DNA of 64,000 nt, taken from an uncultured Lachnospiraceae bacterium. Its GTDB lineage: Bacteria; Bacillota; Clostridia; Lachnospirales; Lachnospiraceae. Positions 9,511-18,312 of the stretch are shown piece after piece; the stretch's first letter is position 1, and each line of letters begins with the position of its first letter. The stretch is from contig CANDKY010000001.1 in the NCBI GenBank assembly GCA_947385425.1, forward strand, positions 62,001 to 126,000, given 5' to 3'. The notes beneath the pieces were generated by a model, which did no database searches, was not told the DNA's origin, and saw nothing but the letters and a program-made list of their open reading frames with translations. The translations under genes were made by a program, and so were the position numbers.

Positions 9511-10394
9511 TGAAACTTTCGGAAATATTTTGTAGCACATGCGGTCGTTTGCTGTGCGATGGAGAATTTGATATATTTGGAGTTTTAACTACATGCGGAC
9601 AAGGTAAAAAGGTATTTAGTTATATTAATGATGAAAGGTATCAGAGAGAATTAGTAAATAGTGACATTTCGTGTATAGTTTGTACAAAAGAATTGCTGGA
9701 GAGCTTACCGGATAATATAAAGGGAATAATTGTTGCAGAGAACCCTGGTGAAACTTTTTGGAAAATACATAGTATACAGAAGGTTATTAAATTTGCGACA
9801 TCTATAGGAAATAATTGCCAAATTAGTGATAAAGCATATATTGCGAAGGAAAATGTCGTAATAGGTAATAATGTTATTATTGAAGAATTCGTGTCAATAA
9901 AGGAAGGTACAAAAATAGGTGATAATTGTGTCATCAGAGCTGGAAGTATTATTGGAGGAGAAGGGTTTCAGTTGCAAATAGGATGCGGTGATACATACTC
10001 AGTAGTCAAGCATTTGGGAAGTGTTTTGATTGGGGATAATGTAGAATTACAGCAATCTGTTTGTGTTGATAAAGCGCTTTTTAGTTGGGACAGTACGGTT
10101 ATTGGAGATGGGACTAAGATAGATAATTTAGTGCATATAGGACATGCAGCTAAAGTAGGGAAAAATTGCAAAATTGCGGCGGGAGTAATTTTAGGAGGGA
10201 GTCTTGTAACAGAGGATAATATTTGGTTTGGAATAAACGCAACGATACGAAATAATATTATAATTGAAAAGAATGCAGATATTTCAATGGGAAGTGTTGT
10301 CACTAAAGAAGTAGGAAGGGATAAAAAGGTAAGTGGAAATTTTGCCATAGATCATAATAAATTTATAGAAAATTTGAAACATAGTATTGAATAA
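9510..10394 (+). CDS. LpxD-like N-acyltransferase (first copy)
   Basis: 294 residues from ATG 9510 (TAATG overlap; GAGAAGGAAG at 9498-9507); an in-frame ATG at 9495 is less well placed. After a roughly 100-residue N-terminal domain, hexapeptide repeats run to the end, including KIDNLVHIGHAAKVG, the block that holds the catalytic histidine in LpxD, and SMGSVVTKEVG near the C-terminus. LpxD proper acylates UDP-glucosamine in lipid A synthesis, which this organism type lacks. Here it more likely puts an acyl group on an amino sugar freed by the preceding deacetylase-like protein. Acyl donor unknown. Confidence 0.8.
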   Translation: MKLSEIFCSTCGRLLCDGEFDIFGVLTTCGQGKKVFSYINDERYQRELVNSDISCIVCTKELLESLPDNIKGIIVAENPGETFWKIHSIQKVIKFATSIGNNCQISDKAYIAKENVVIGNNVIIEEFVSIKEGTKIGDNCVIRAGSIIGGEGFQLQIGCGDTYSVVKHLGSVLIGDNVELQQSVCVDKALFSWDSTVIGDGTKIDNLVHIGHAAKVGKNCKIAAGVILGGSLVTEDNIWFGINATIRNNIIIEKNADISMGSVVTKEVGRDKKVSGNFAIDHNKFIENLKHSIE

Positions 10395-10405
10395 AAAGGT
10401 TAGTA

Positions 10406-11737
10406 TTGGAAAGTAGGATGAAAAAGAGAGAGAATAGAAGAATATTTCTGGGAACTCAAGAAATTGCCGGAATGATGGAAAGACTATATAATGCATTTCA
10501 AGAGATGAAAATCGAATGTGACTTTTATTGTATGTATAGTTATGGATTCGCGTCGGAGAAAGCAGAAAAAACAGATATAAAAATTCTTAGAAAGTATCAA
10601 ATTCATTTAAAAAAAATAGTGCAGGCTACAAAAGAGTATGAGAAAAATTGGTGGGCATTTCTGCAAATGTTGGATATATTATATATTTTTTTTCACGTGC
10701 TGTTTAGATATGATGAATTTATTTTTATATTCGGGCATGGTATATTTTATCATAATAAATATTTGAGCAGAATAGAGGAGTTGGAATATTTTATATTAAA
10801 AGTGTTTCATAAAAAAATGATTATGTGGCTTTGCGGCTCTGACTCAAGACCACCGTATTGTGATGTATATCTGTATAGTTGTTCCGGCCAGACAGAGAGA
10901 TTATATCGTGCAACTCAAAAGAGAGCACATAGAATCAGGATGCTTGAAAAGTATATGACTTTAATTGATAGTCCTGCTTCTTCACATTTTCATACAAAAC
11001 CATATTTGATTTCTAATGGTATTGGAATACCAGTGGATGATAAAGAAAGAGTGTTTATTAATAAGCGAAAGAAAAATAAAATTACGATTTTACATGCCCC
11101 ATCTGATCAGAAAGTGAAAGGCACAGAAATAATCAGAAATATCTTAAAAGAAATTCAGGACGAAGGTCATGAGTTTGAGTATGCAGAGGTATCCGGTTTA
11201 CCGCACAATATAGTACTTGAGAAAATGGCGATGGCCGATATCATAGTAGATCAATTATATAGCGATACGCCAATGGCTGGATTTGCAACAGAGGCCTCAA
11301 TGAATGGGATAGCAGTAGTTGTGAGTGGTTACTATGCTGAAATATGCAAAAAGACTTTACCTCAGCCAATTGCACCAACTGTATATTGCAAACCGGATGA
11401 ATTAAAAGATAAAATAGTATATTTACTAGAGCACGAAGATGAGAGAAAGCGGATAGGTAGAGAGGAAAAGGAATATATTGAAAATTATTGTCTGTCCACT
11501 ATTGTGGCAAAAAAATTTTTGAATGTATTCGATAATTCATATCCTAATGAATGGGTCACGAATCCGGCCGATAATGAGTATATTTGGGGTGGGGGTGTAA
11601 GTAAGGAACTGGTTACGAAAAGTATTGTAGATTTGATAGACAATTATGGATTTCAATCATTACATTTAGACGAAAACAGTAAGCTTTATAAGAAATATAT
11701 TCAGTTATATAACGAATCAAGACGAAAACGATCATAG
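10406..11737 (+). CDS. GT-B type glycosyltransferase-like protein
   Basis: 443 residues from TTG 10406 with AAAAAGG six bases upstream; ATG at 10418 is an equally possible start. The C-terminal half (ITILHAPSDQKVKGTE, then VLEKMAMADIIVDQL and GFATEASMNGIAVV) follows the GT-B donor-domain pattern, with the acidic/Gly segment that replaces EX7E in some GT4-like enzymes. The N-terminal half is poorly recognisable, with an aromatic stretch (ILYIFFHVLFRYDEFIFIF) that may touch the membrane. Very AT-rich. Donor and acceptor unknown. Confidence 0.7.
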   Translation: MESRMKKRENRRIFLGTQEIAGMMERLYNAFQEMKIECDFYCMYSYGFASEKAEKTDIKILRKYQIHLKKIVQATKEYEKNWWAFLQMLDILYIFFHVLFRYDEFIFIFGHGIFYHNKYLSRIEELEYFILKVFHKKMIMWLCGSDSRPPYCDVYLYSCSGQTERLYRATQKRAHRIRMLEKYMTLIDSPASSHFHTKPYLISNGIGIPVDDKERVFINKRKKNKITILHAPSDQKVKGTEIIRNILKEIQDEGHEFEYAEVSGLPHNIVLEKMAMADIIVDQLYSDTPMAGFATEASMNGIAVVVSGYYAEICKKTLPQPIAPTVYCKPDELKDKIVYLLEHEDERKRIGREEKEYIENYCLSTIVAKKFLNVFDNSYPNEWVTNPADNEYIWGGGVSKELVTKSIVDLIDNYGFQSLHLDENSKLYKKYIQLYNESRRKRS

Positions 11738-11756
11738 TATTAGAGAGGAACCACGT

Positions 11757-12215
11757 TTGAAAAAGATATTGGTTTTTAAGACATCTACTGATGCGACGGT
11801 GAAGAAATTATTTCAGGATTTAGTAAAAGAGGATATTGATTGTCTCATTCAAAGTAGCCAGATTGACCGATACAAGAAAGAATATCCTTGTATACATTTT
11901 ATTGACATTTGTCAGGAAGGCTTTTATGATCTGCCGTCTAAGGTTGTCCATAGGATCTGTCAAAAGACTTATGATCAGGTGTATGTGACTTTCTCAGGCA
12001 CAGAAGGGCATAATTACGGGAATGTAATGGAATTGGTTGATAAGGTAGATTTCAAAAACGCTTTTTTTTACAATTGCAGGGGAGACAGGGTTGCGGTACC
12101 AAAGAGAAATGTAATAGTGGATATGTTTTGCAGGTTATATATCAATTGGATTGGCTTTGTTTATAGATTAAGGGATGGATGGCAGGATGTGCGGAATAGC
12201 AGGTTACTTCAGTAA
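11757..12215 (+). CDS. Unrecognised 152-residue protein of glycan locus
   Basis: Begins at TTG with GAGAGGAA upstream; the second half overlaps the start of the amidotransferase gene by 29 bases. No known family is recognised. An alternating beta/alpha pattern (KKILVFKTST, DQVYVTFSGTEGHNYGN) suggests a small alpha/beta fold, possibly half of a Rossmann-type enzyme. A C-terminal aromatic helix (LYINWIGFVYRL) could attach it to the membrane. Codon use and AT-richness match the neighbours, and the tight packing supports a real gene. Confidence 0.6.
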   Translation: MKKILVFKTSTDATVKKLFQDLVKEDIDCLIQSSQIDRYKKEYPCIHFIDICQEGFYDLPSKVVHRICQKTYDQVYVTFSGTEGHNYGNVMELVDKVDFKNAFFYNCRGDRVAVPKRNVIVDMFCRLYINWIGFVYRLRDGWQDVRNSRLLQ

Positions 12216-14100
12216 ATCAAATAAATACAAGGCGGACAGGAAGCTTGTAAAAAAAATGACAGATAAATTGATTCACCGTGGGCCGGATGCAGAAGGCCAA
12301 TGGACGGATGAGTATGCTGCGTTAGGACATAGGAGGCTGTCAATCATAGATCCTGACACAAAAAGTAACCAGCCTATGGTCAGCCATGATGGAAAGTATG
12401 TCATTACATTTAACGGGGAGATTTATAATTATATAGAAATAAAGAGACGGCTTATGGAAAGAGGCGCCGTTTTTAAGACAGACGGGGATACAGAAGTTAT
12501 TATAGAAGCCTATAGAATGTATGGGACATCCTGTATGAATCATTTCAATGGAATGTGGTCTTTTGCACTTTATGATATAGAGAAACAGAAAGTTATTTTA
12601 AGCCGGGACAGATTTGGGATCAAGCCGCTTTATACGGTTGATAATAATGACGTATTCATATTTGCGTCTGAAATCAAAGCGATTATAGCGGCTTTTCCGG
12701 AAGAGAATATTCCTAATGAAACGTGTATATACCGATATCTGTCAGGAATTGTAAATGAAGATATGGACGAGAAATGTTTCTACAAGAATGTTAAAATATT
12801 TCCGCCTGCGCATTATATGATTTATGATATCAGGAAGCATACCAAGCAATATAAGAAATATTGGAAGGCAGATGAACGGCTGTTTCATGATAAATGGATA
12901 AAAGGAAAAAATCCGGTAAGGACGTTTAAGAAGCTATTTGAAAGTGCCGTAGGGTTAAGGCTCCGTGCAGATGTGGAAGTGGGTGCATGCCTTTCAGGCG
13001 GGTTGGATTCCAGCGCGATAGTTGGATGCGCATCCAAAAAGTATGGGAGGAAGATGCATACATTTTCATCCATCTATACGGATAAAGAATGTAATGAAGA
13101 GCCGTATATCCGTAAAGTTAATGAGAAATGGAATACAACTCCGCATTATATAAAACCGGATGATTATGAGAGAAACTTTACAAAGTATATAGAGGATTTA
13201 ACATATCACCATGACCAGCCGACAGGAGGAGCTTCTTTATATAGCCAGTATATGGTTATGAAAGGGGTACAGGGAAATGTAAAGGTTGTGCTTGATGGAC
13301 AGGGGGCGGATGAATTATTTGCCGGATATATTCCATATTATTCTTCTTATATCTCAGACCTGATGGATCGTAATACCTTCTTATCAAAATGTAAAGCAAT
13401 TAAAATTCTAACAATTGTGAAGAAAGAGTGGCCTGATATTATCGATGCTGTCAGTACGGATACGATAGTGCGGCTTGTTGGTTTGAAAAACAGTTTCCTA
13501 TTCCAAAATAAGGATAAAATAAAAAATTTAAAGGTAAAGAGAAGCACACAGTTGTTTACGGACAGTTTTATGGAAAGAGTCAATGCTGATTACAGGAATA
13601 AGGAAATACAATGTTCTTCTAAATTGAATACAAGACTCTGCAATGATGTCCTGAACAGATCCATTCCGTCATTGCTACATAATGAAGATGGAAATTCAAT
13701 GGCTTTTTCCATTGAATCCAGGGTTCCGTTCCTGGATTATCGTATTGTTGAATTTGCAATTGCGCTTGACGGAAAATATAAGATTAGAAATCAGTGGACA
13801 AAGTGGATAATCAGAAGAGCCTGCAGGGAATATCTTCCCAGAGAAATAGCAATGAGAAAAAATAAAATGGGATTTCCTGCCCCATTTGCGAGATGGTTGA
13901 GGGAAGGAAGCAGCAGAGAAGAAATTGCGGAAGTAATTTATCGGTTTGGAGACAGAAATATTGTTCTTAAAGAGACTATTGACCAGTTTTACAAGGCCCA
14001 TATCAATATGGAAGCGGACTACAGTGATATACTTTTCCGGTTTTATAGTATGGAGCTGTGGCTCAGGGCGTCTGACGATTGTGAAAAGGATAGGATCTGA
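12187..14100 (+). CDS. asnB: Asparagine synthase-like glutamine amidotransferase (second copy)
   Basis: 637 residues. Start set at 12187 so that Cys follows Met (MCGIAGYF); the in-frame ATG at 12175 is rejected for that reason. The glutaminase domain includes HRGPDAEG and FNGEIYNY; the synthetase domain has the PP-loop SGGLDSSA and a later GQGADELFAGY. It differs clearly from the copy at 1851, so it is a separate paralogue, not a recent duplication. Two such enzymes in one glycan locus fit amidation of two different carboxylated sugars, or an amidotransferase plus an amide-forming synthase. Confidence 0.9.
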   Translation: MCGIAGYFSKSNKYKADRKLVKKMTDKLIHRGPDAEGQWTDEYAALGHRRLSIIDPDTKSNQPMVSHDGKYVITFNGEIYNYIEIKRRLMERGAVFKTDGDTEVIIEAYRMYGTSCMNHFNGMWSFALYDIEKQKVILSRDRFGIKPLYTVDNNDVFIFASEIKAIIAAFPEENIPNETCIYRYLSGIVNEDMDEKCFYKNVKIFPPAHYMIYDIRKHTKQYKKYWKADERLFHDKWIKGKNPVRTFKKLFESAVGLRLRADVEVGACLSGGLDSSAIVGCASKKYGRKMHTFSSIYTDKECNEEPYIRKVNEKWNTTPHYIKPDDYERNFTKYIEDLTYHHDQPTGGASLYSQYMVMKGVQGNVKVVLDGQGADELFAGYIPYYSSYISDLMDRNTFLSKCKAIKILTIVKKEWPDIIDAVSTDTIVRLVGLKNSFLFQNKDKIKNLKVKRSTQLFTDSFMERVNADYRNKEIQCSSKLNTRLCNDVLNRSIPSLLHNEDGNSMAFSIESRVPFLDYRIVEFAIALDGKYKIRNQWTKWIIRRACREYLPREIAMRKNKMGFPAPFARWLREGSSREEIAEVIYRFGDRNIVLKETIDQFYKAHINMEADYSDILFRFYSMELWLRASDDCEKDRI

Positions 14101-15506
14101 TGAAAAAAATAATACTTTTCGGAGCAGGTTTTTTGGGTGAGGCAGCTTATTATAAATTAAACAGGTTTGGTGAGATAATATTTTATGTGGATAATGATCG
14201 ACGCAAAGCAGGAAAGAAATTACATAATATAGAAATAATTGATTTTCGAAAACTACAGCAGATATATGATGTGCAGTCTATGGATGTAGTTATTTCTTCC
14301 TGCTATTTTGGCGAGATGGGAAAGCAGTTATGCGATATTGGGATAAATCAATATTACGTTATATTAAATGGATTGTTATATTTAAAATGGAAGGATGGAG
14401 ATATGATTCCCTGCAGCATAGGCACGCAGCGGTATGATATAGCTCCAATTGATAAAAAAAGTATTTTGTTTGTTCAGGATGTAGTATGTATACGTACGCA
14501 TAAAACTGCAAATGCCTTGAAAAGATACGGCTGGAAGGTATTTTTAGCATATTTATTAGTGTCTCCGGAACAATCAAATAGTGAGTATGCGAGTATATAC
14601 GATGATATTTATGCCATTAATTCGCTCAGTCAGTTTATTGAATTTGTAAATGAAAGTAAGTTTGATTATGTACATAGTTCTAATGAGCCTGATTATTTGT
14701 CAATGATATTGAATCAGACAAATAAAACAATTATTCATGATTGTCATGATTTGAGCAGCGCATATAAGAGTATGTCTCCGGAAGAAATGTGTATAGAATT
14801 TTCAGTGAATAGGAATAGCTGTGGTGTTATATACACGACAGAAGGGATTAGGAACGAAGCTGTAAAAAAATATAATATTCCAAAAGAGAGAACATTTGTA
14901 TTGGAAAATCTGATTTCGGAGGAGTTAGCCCCTGAAAAGAGGTATGAAAAAATAAGTATCACCGATCATGAAATACATTGTGTGTATGAGGGCAGTGTTA
15001 TACCACATGATAAGGAGAGCCATAGATATTTTGAGGACATATGGAAACAACTTGCGGAAAGCGGAGTCCATATACATTTTTATACGAATTGTGAGAGAAA
15101 ATATTGTCTCTTTCTTGAATCTTTGCATGAAAAGATACATTACGAAGGAAATTACTCTTCTAAACAGTTGGCAGAAGAGATGACAAAGTATGATATAGGA
15201 TTGTGCGTTTTAAATATAACCGGGAAAAATAAACAGTATTTAGAATTTGCGTCGCCAAATAAAATACAGGAATATGTAAATGCAGGTATTCCGGTTGCAG
15301 TTGGAAATATTTATAGCCAGAAAAAGTTTGTTGAGGAGAATGGTTTTGGAAAAGAACTCAATTTTAATATGGATATTTTGGAACAGCTTAGAGACATCGC
15401 CCAAATAAGGATAGAAGATAATATCCTGCGAAAAAAAGGATTGACTTTTGAAAGTAAGATGCAAGAGCTAATTAGATTTTATGATAAATGTAAACGCCAT
15501 AAATAA
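14100..15506 (+). CDS. Rossmann-module + GT-B glycosyltransferase fusion
   Basis: 468 residues, 1-base overlap with the upstream gene (TGATG). Residues 1 to about 100 form a small Rossmann-type module (IILFGAGFLGEAAYY, then FYVDNDRRKAGKKL and a VVISSC strand), like the nucleotide-binding part of PglD/FlaA1-type proteins. The rest is a GT-B-like region: HSSNEPDYLS, IIHDCHDL, GVIYTTEGIR, HCVYEGSV, and a donor-site segment EFASPNKIQEYVNAGIPVAV. Its paralogue at 15532 lacks the second half. Probable cytoplasmic or membrane-associated sugar transferase; substrate unknown. Confidence 0.75.
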   Translation: MKKIILFGAGFLGEAAYYKLNRFGEIIFYVDNDRRKAGKKLHNIEIIDFRKLQQIYDVQSMDVVISSCYFGEMGKQLCDIGINQYYVILNGLLYLKWKDGDMIPCSIGTQRYDIAPIDKKSILFVQDVVCIRTHKTANALKRYGWKVFLAYLLVSPEQSNSEYASIYDDIYAINSLSQFIEFVNESKFDYVHSSNEPDYLSMILNQTNKTIIHDCHDLSSAYKSMSPEEMCIEFSVNRNSCGVIYTTEGIRNEAVKKYNIPKERTFVLENLISEELAPEKRYEKISITDHEIHCVYEGSVIPHDKESHRYFEDIWKQLAESGVHIHFYTNCERKYCLFLESLHEKIHYEGNYSSKQLAEEMTKYDIGLCVLNITGKNKQYLEFASPNKIQEYVNAGIPVAVGNIYSQKKFVEENGFGKELNFNMDILEQLRDIAQIRIEDNILRKKGLTFESKMQELIRFYDKCKRHK

Positions 15507-15531
15507 TATACCATAGTAAGAAGAGGTGGAC

Positions 15532-16416
15532 ATGAAAAAAATAATACTTTTTGGCACAGAATTATATGGGCAAAGCGCTTACTATAAAATGAAATCTCAA
15601 TTTGAGATTGTATATTTTGTGCAGGATAATCCTATATCGGATAAGAAGGAACTGTTTGGGATTCCCATTATATCCAGTACGCAATTAAAGGAAATCTATA
15701 CTTCCGGAACGGATATTATTGTATGTAAAAAGAATTATTTTCAGGTCAGTACACAATTAATTGAAATGGGAATTACAGATTATTATGTGATGATGGAAGG
15801 GTTTTTGTATCATAACAGTACAAATGAAACTATGGTGCCGGTAGAATTAAATAAATATTCATATTTTCGAAAAGAAAGAGATGAAAAGAATATATTATAT
15901 GTGCAGAATGCAACAATATGTAAAGTAATCCAAAAAACCGCGGCAATGATGAGAAAAGAAGGATATAAAGTTTATTTATTGTATACTATGTTGCCATTGG
16001 AGAGCTGCAATGGAAATTTTGCAAGTATATATAATGGAATATATACATTTTATACGGCAGATGGAATTATTGATTTTATTGAAAATAGTGATTTTGATAT
16101 TATACATAGTTCAGATGCGTCTGATATTCTGGCCAATATAGTTCTGGGAAGCTCAAAGCATGTGGTTTATGATACACATGATACAAGAAGTCAGCAGGGG
16201 TGTGGTGCAGTGGAAAATTTGATTTTAAAGTATATAGCAACTACACAAAGCGATGGAAATATATATAGTTCCCGGGACATTGCGGAAATTGCCGGGAAAA
16301 AGTATGGACTAGAGGGCAAAGAGATATTATTGAGCAGTACGGAGCATCAGAAATCTTATAGCCAGGAGTTGGCAGCTTTTTATGAAAGAGTAAAGAAAAG
16401 GAAAGTAATTCGATGA
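15532..16416 (+). CDS. Truncated paralogue of the module + glycosyltransferase fusion
   Basis: 294 residues from ATG 15532 (AGAGG five bases upstream; a GTG at 15526 is possible). It follows the 14100 gene closely in order and in many short motifs (MKKIILFGTE, then LYVQNATIC, GNFASIYNGIYT, IIHSSDASD, VVYDTHDT, GNIYSSRDI), but stops where the nucleotide-sugar-binding half of the glycosyltransferase should begin. The reading frame is clean and its stop overlaps the next start by ATGA, so it looks like a maintained short protein, not a fresh frameshift. Role unknown: possibly a non-catalytic partner of the full-length paralogue. Confidence 0.7.
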   Translation: MKKIILFGTELYGQSAYYKMKSQFEIVYFVQDNPISDKKELFGIPIISSTQLKEIYTSGTDIIVCKKNYFQVSTQLIEMGITDYYVMMEGFLYHNSTNETMVPVELNKYSYFRKERDEKNILYVQNATICKVIQKTAAMMRKEGYKVYLLYTMLPLESCNGNFASIYNGIYTFYTADGIIDFIENSDFDIIHSSDASDILANIVLGSSKHVVYDTHDTRSQQGCGAVENLILKYIATTQSDGNIYSSRDIAEIAGKKYGLEGKEILLSSTEHQKSYSQELAAFYERVKKRKVIR

Positions 16417-17492
16417 AAATAATAACCGTTGTAGGAGCAAGACCGCAGTTTATTAAAGCAGCGGCAGTATCAAGAGTTATTAGAAAATATGCAGTGGAGA
16501 TCTTAGTCCACACAGGACAGCATTATGACAGCAATATGTCAGAGATTTTTTTTGAGGAATTGGATATTCCAAAACCTGATTATTACCTGGGTGTGGGTTC
16601 GGGTTCACATGCAAAGCAAACGGCGGATATGCTGGTTAAATTAGAAGAGATTTACTTAAAGGAGAAACCTGATTTTGTATTGGTATATGGTGATACTAAT
16701 TCCACATTGTCAGCAGCATTGGCGGCATCTAAGATCTTAATCCCGGTTATCCATGTGGAGGCAGGATTGCGTTCGTTTAACAGAGCAATGCCGGAAGAAC
16801 AGAACAGGATATTGACAGACCATATTTCAGAGTATCTGTTTTGCCCAACGCCGGCTGCCGTGGCCCATTTGAAGAAAGAAAATATTACAAGTAATGTTTA
16901 TTGCATTGGAGATGTAATGTGTGATGCGGTACTTTTTTATTTGTGCAAAATAAAAGATATCCCGGAGAAATTTTTTGTGGATAGGCTCCAGTTTTTATTT
17001 CAATGGAGCGGTAAATTGGAGAATTGGTATATGGCTACAGTGCATAGGGCGGAAAATACGGAAAATGAACTGGCGCTGAGTGAAATCCTGGAAGCTTTTG
17101 AGAAACTGGAAAATCCGGTTCTTTTCCCTGTTCATCCAAGAATAAGGAAGTTCATAGAATGGTTGACGGATAGGAATCAGTATAAAAATATTTGTTTTGT
17201 AGAGCCATTGGGGTATTTAGAGATGCTCTATTTTACAAATAATGCAACAAAAGTGGTGACTGATTCAGGAGGTCTGCAAAAGGAAGCGTACATAATGCAT
17301 AAAAATGTTGTTACCTTGAGAAACCAGACAGAATGGGTGGAAACATTGGAAGATGGACATAATATTTTATGTGCAATAGATAGTGAGAGTATTCTTGAGG
17401 CTGTCAGAAGAACAGATACAGAAGAAAAGTTTAATGATCTTTTATTTGGCAATGGTGACGCGGCAGAGAAAATGTGCAAAATAATGTTTTGA
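16413..17492 (+). CDS. UDP-GlcNAc 2-epimerase family, WbpI-like
   Basis: 359 residues, ATGA overlap with the previous gene. Diagnostic motifs: VVGARPQFIKAA, HTGQHYDSNMS, GDTNSTLSA, HVEAGLRSFN, ATVHRAENT and TDSGGLQKEA. The wording IFFEELDIPKPDYYLG is closer, from memory, to WbpI (UDP-2,3-diacetamido-2,3-dideoxyglucuronate 2-epimerase) than to housekeeping WecB/MnaA. With the WbpD- and WbpE-like genes at the window start this supports a UDP-ManNAc(3NAc)A-type product. A plain UDP-GlcNAc/UDP-ManNAc epimerase remains possible. Confidence 0.88.
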   Translation: MKIITVVGARPQFIKAAAVSRVIRKYAVEILVHTGQHYDSNMSEIFFEELDIPKPDYYLGVGSGSHAKQTADMLVKLEEIYLKEKPDFVLVYGDTNSTLSAALAASKILIPVIHVEAGLRSFNRAMPEEQNRILTDHISEYLFCPTPAAVAHLKKENITSNVYCIGDVMCDAVLFYLCKIKDIPEKFFVDRLQFLFQWSGKLENWYMATVHRAENTENELALSEILEAFEKLENPVLFPVHPRIRKFIEWLTDRNQYKNICFVEPLGYLEMLYFTNNATKVVTDSGGLQKEAYIMHKNVVTLRNQTEWVETLEDGHNILCAIDSESILEAVRRTDTEEKFNDLLFGNGDAAEKMCKIMF

Positions 17493-17532
17493 TTTGGTAT
17501 TTATATAGAAGTAGAGGGGCAGTGAAAAATCA

Positions 17533-18312
17533 ATGAAATTTACATATGATGCGTATAAAAACATGATATTGCGTCTGAAAGAGCATGGATATATTTTCAG
17601 TAATTATTTTGATTATAGGATATATGATAAAAGTGTTATTATGCGGCATGATGTAGATAATGATTTGGGAAAAGCCTTGAAGTTGTCCGGAATAGAGCAT
17701 GAAATGGGAGTTACATCAACGTATTTTGTATTGGCAACAAGTAATTTCTATAATATTTTTTCTAAGAAAAATAGAGATATATTAAGATTTATATGTGATA
17801 TGGGGCACTCAGTAGGGCTGCACTTTGATGAAACCCAATATAGTAAAGTGGATGAAAACTGGTGGCAGGAGGCTGTTGACAGGGAAATATATCTTTTGGA
17901 ACAATGTGTGGGCAGGGAAGTAACGAGTGTATCCATGCATCGTCCGTCAAAAGACACACTTAACTCTGACTGGGATATCAGGAGCGGTAAGGTCGTAAAT
18001 AGTTACGGGAAGGAATTTTTTGAAAACCATAAGTATTTATCCGACTCCCGCAGGAACTGGAAGGAGGATGTTTTAGGGATCATTGAAAAGGAGCAATATA
18101 ACAGGCTGCATATATTAGTACATCCGTTTTGGTATAATGAAACCGAGGAAACAACAAAGGATGTTTTAGCAACTTTTTGTAAAGGGCAGATATATCAATG
18201 TTATGATGAATTGGATAGAAATACTCGTAATTTGAGTGAATTGCTTATGAAGCAGGAGTTGCTTGTTTGGGAGAAAGTAAATGGAGAGGATAACGGCAGG
18301 GGAACTGTTTGA
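17533..18312 (+). CDS. NodB-fold polysaccharide deacetylase-like protein (second copy)
   Basis: 259 residues. The metal-site blocks VIMRHDVDND (Asp-x-Asp type), SVGLHFDET, SMHRPSKD and a late LVHPFWY match carbohydrate esterase 4-like proteins found in polysaccharide clusters. There is no signal peptide, so it should act in the cytoplasm on a nucleotide or lipid-linked sugar. The gene overlaps the LpxD-like acyltransferase by 32 bases, repeating the pair at 8773/9510. The two deacetylase-like proteins differ in sequence, so the pairing appears to be independent use of a similar solution. Confidence 0.72.
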   Translation: MKFTYDAYKNMILRLKEHGYIFSNYFDYRIYDKSVIMRHDVDNDLGKALKLSGIEHEMGVTSTYFVLATSNFYNIFSKKNRDILRFICDMGHSVGLHFDETQYSKVDENWWQEAVDREIYLLEQCVGREVTSVSMHRPSKDTLNSDWDIRSGKVVNSYGKEFFENHKYLSDSRRNWKEDVLGIIEKEQYNRLHILVHPFWYNETEETTKDVLATFCKGQIYQCYDELDRNTRNLSELLMKQELLVWEKVNGEDNGRGTV

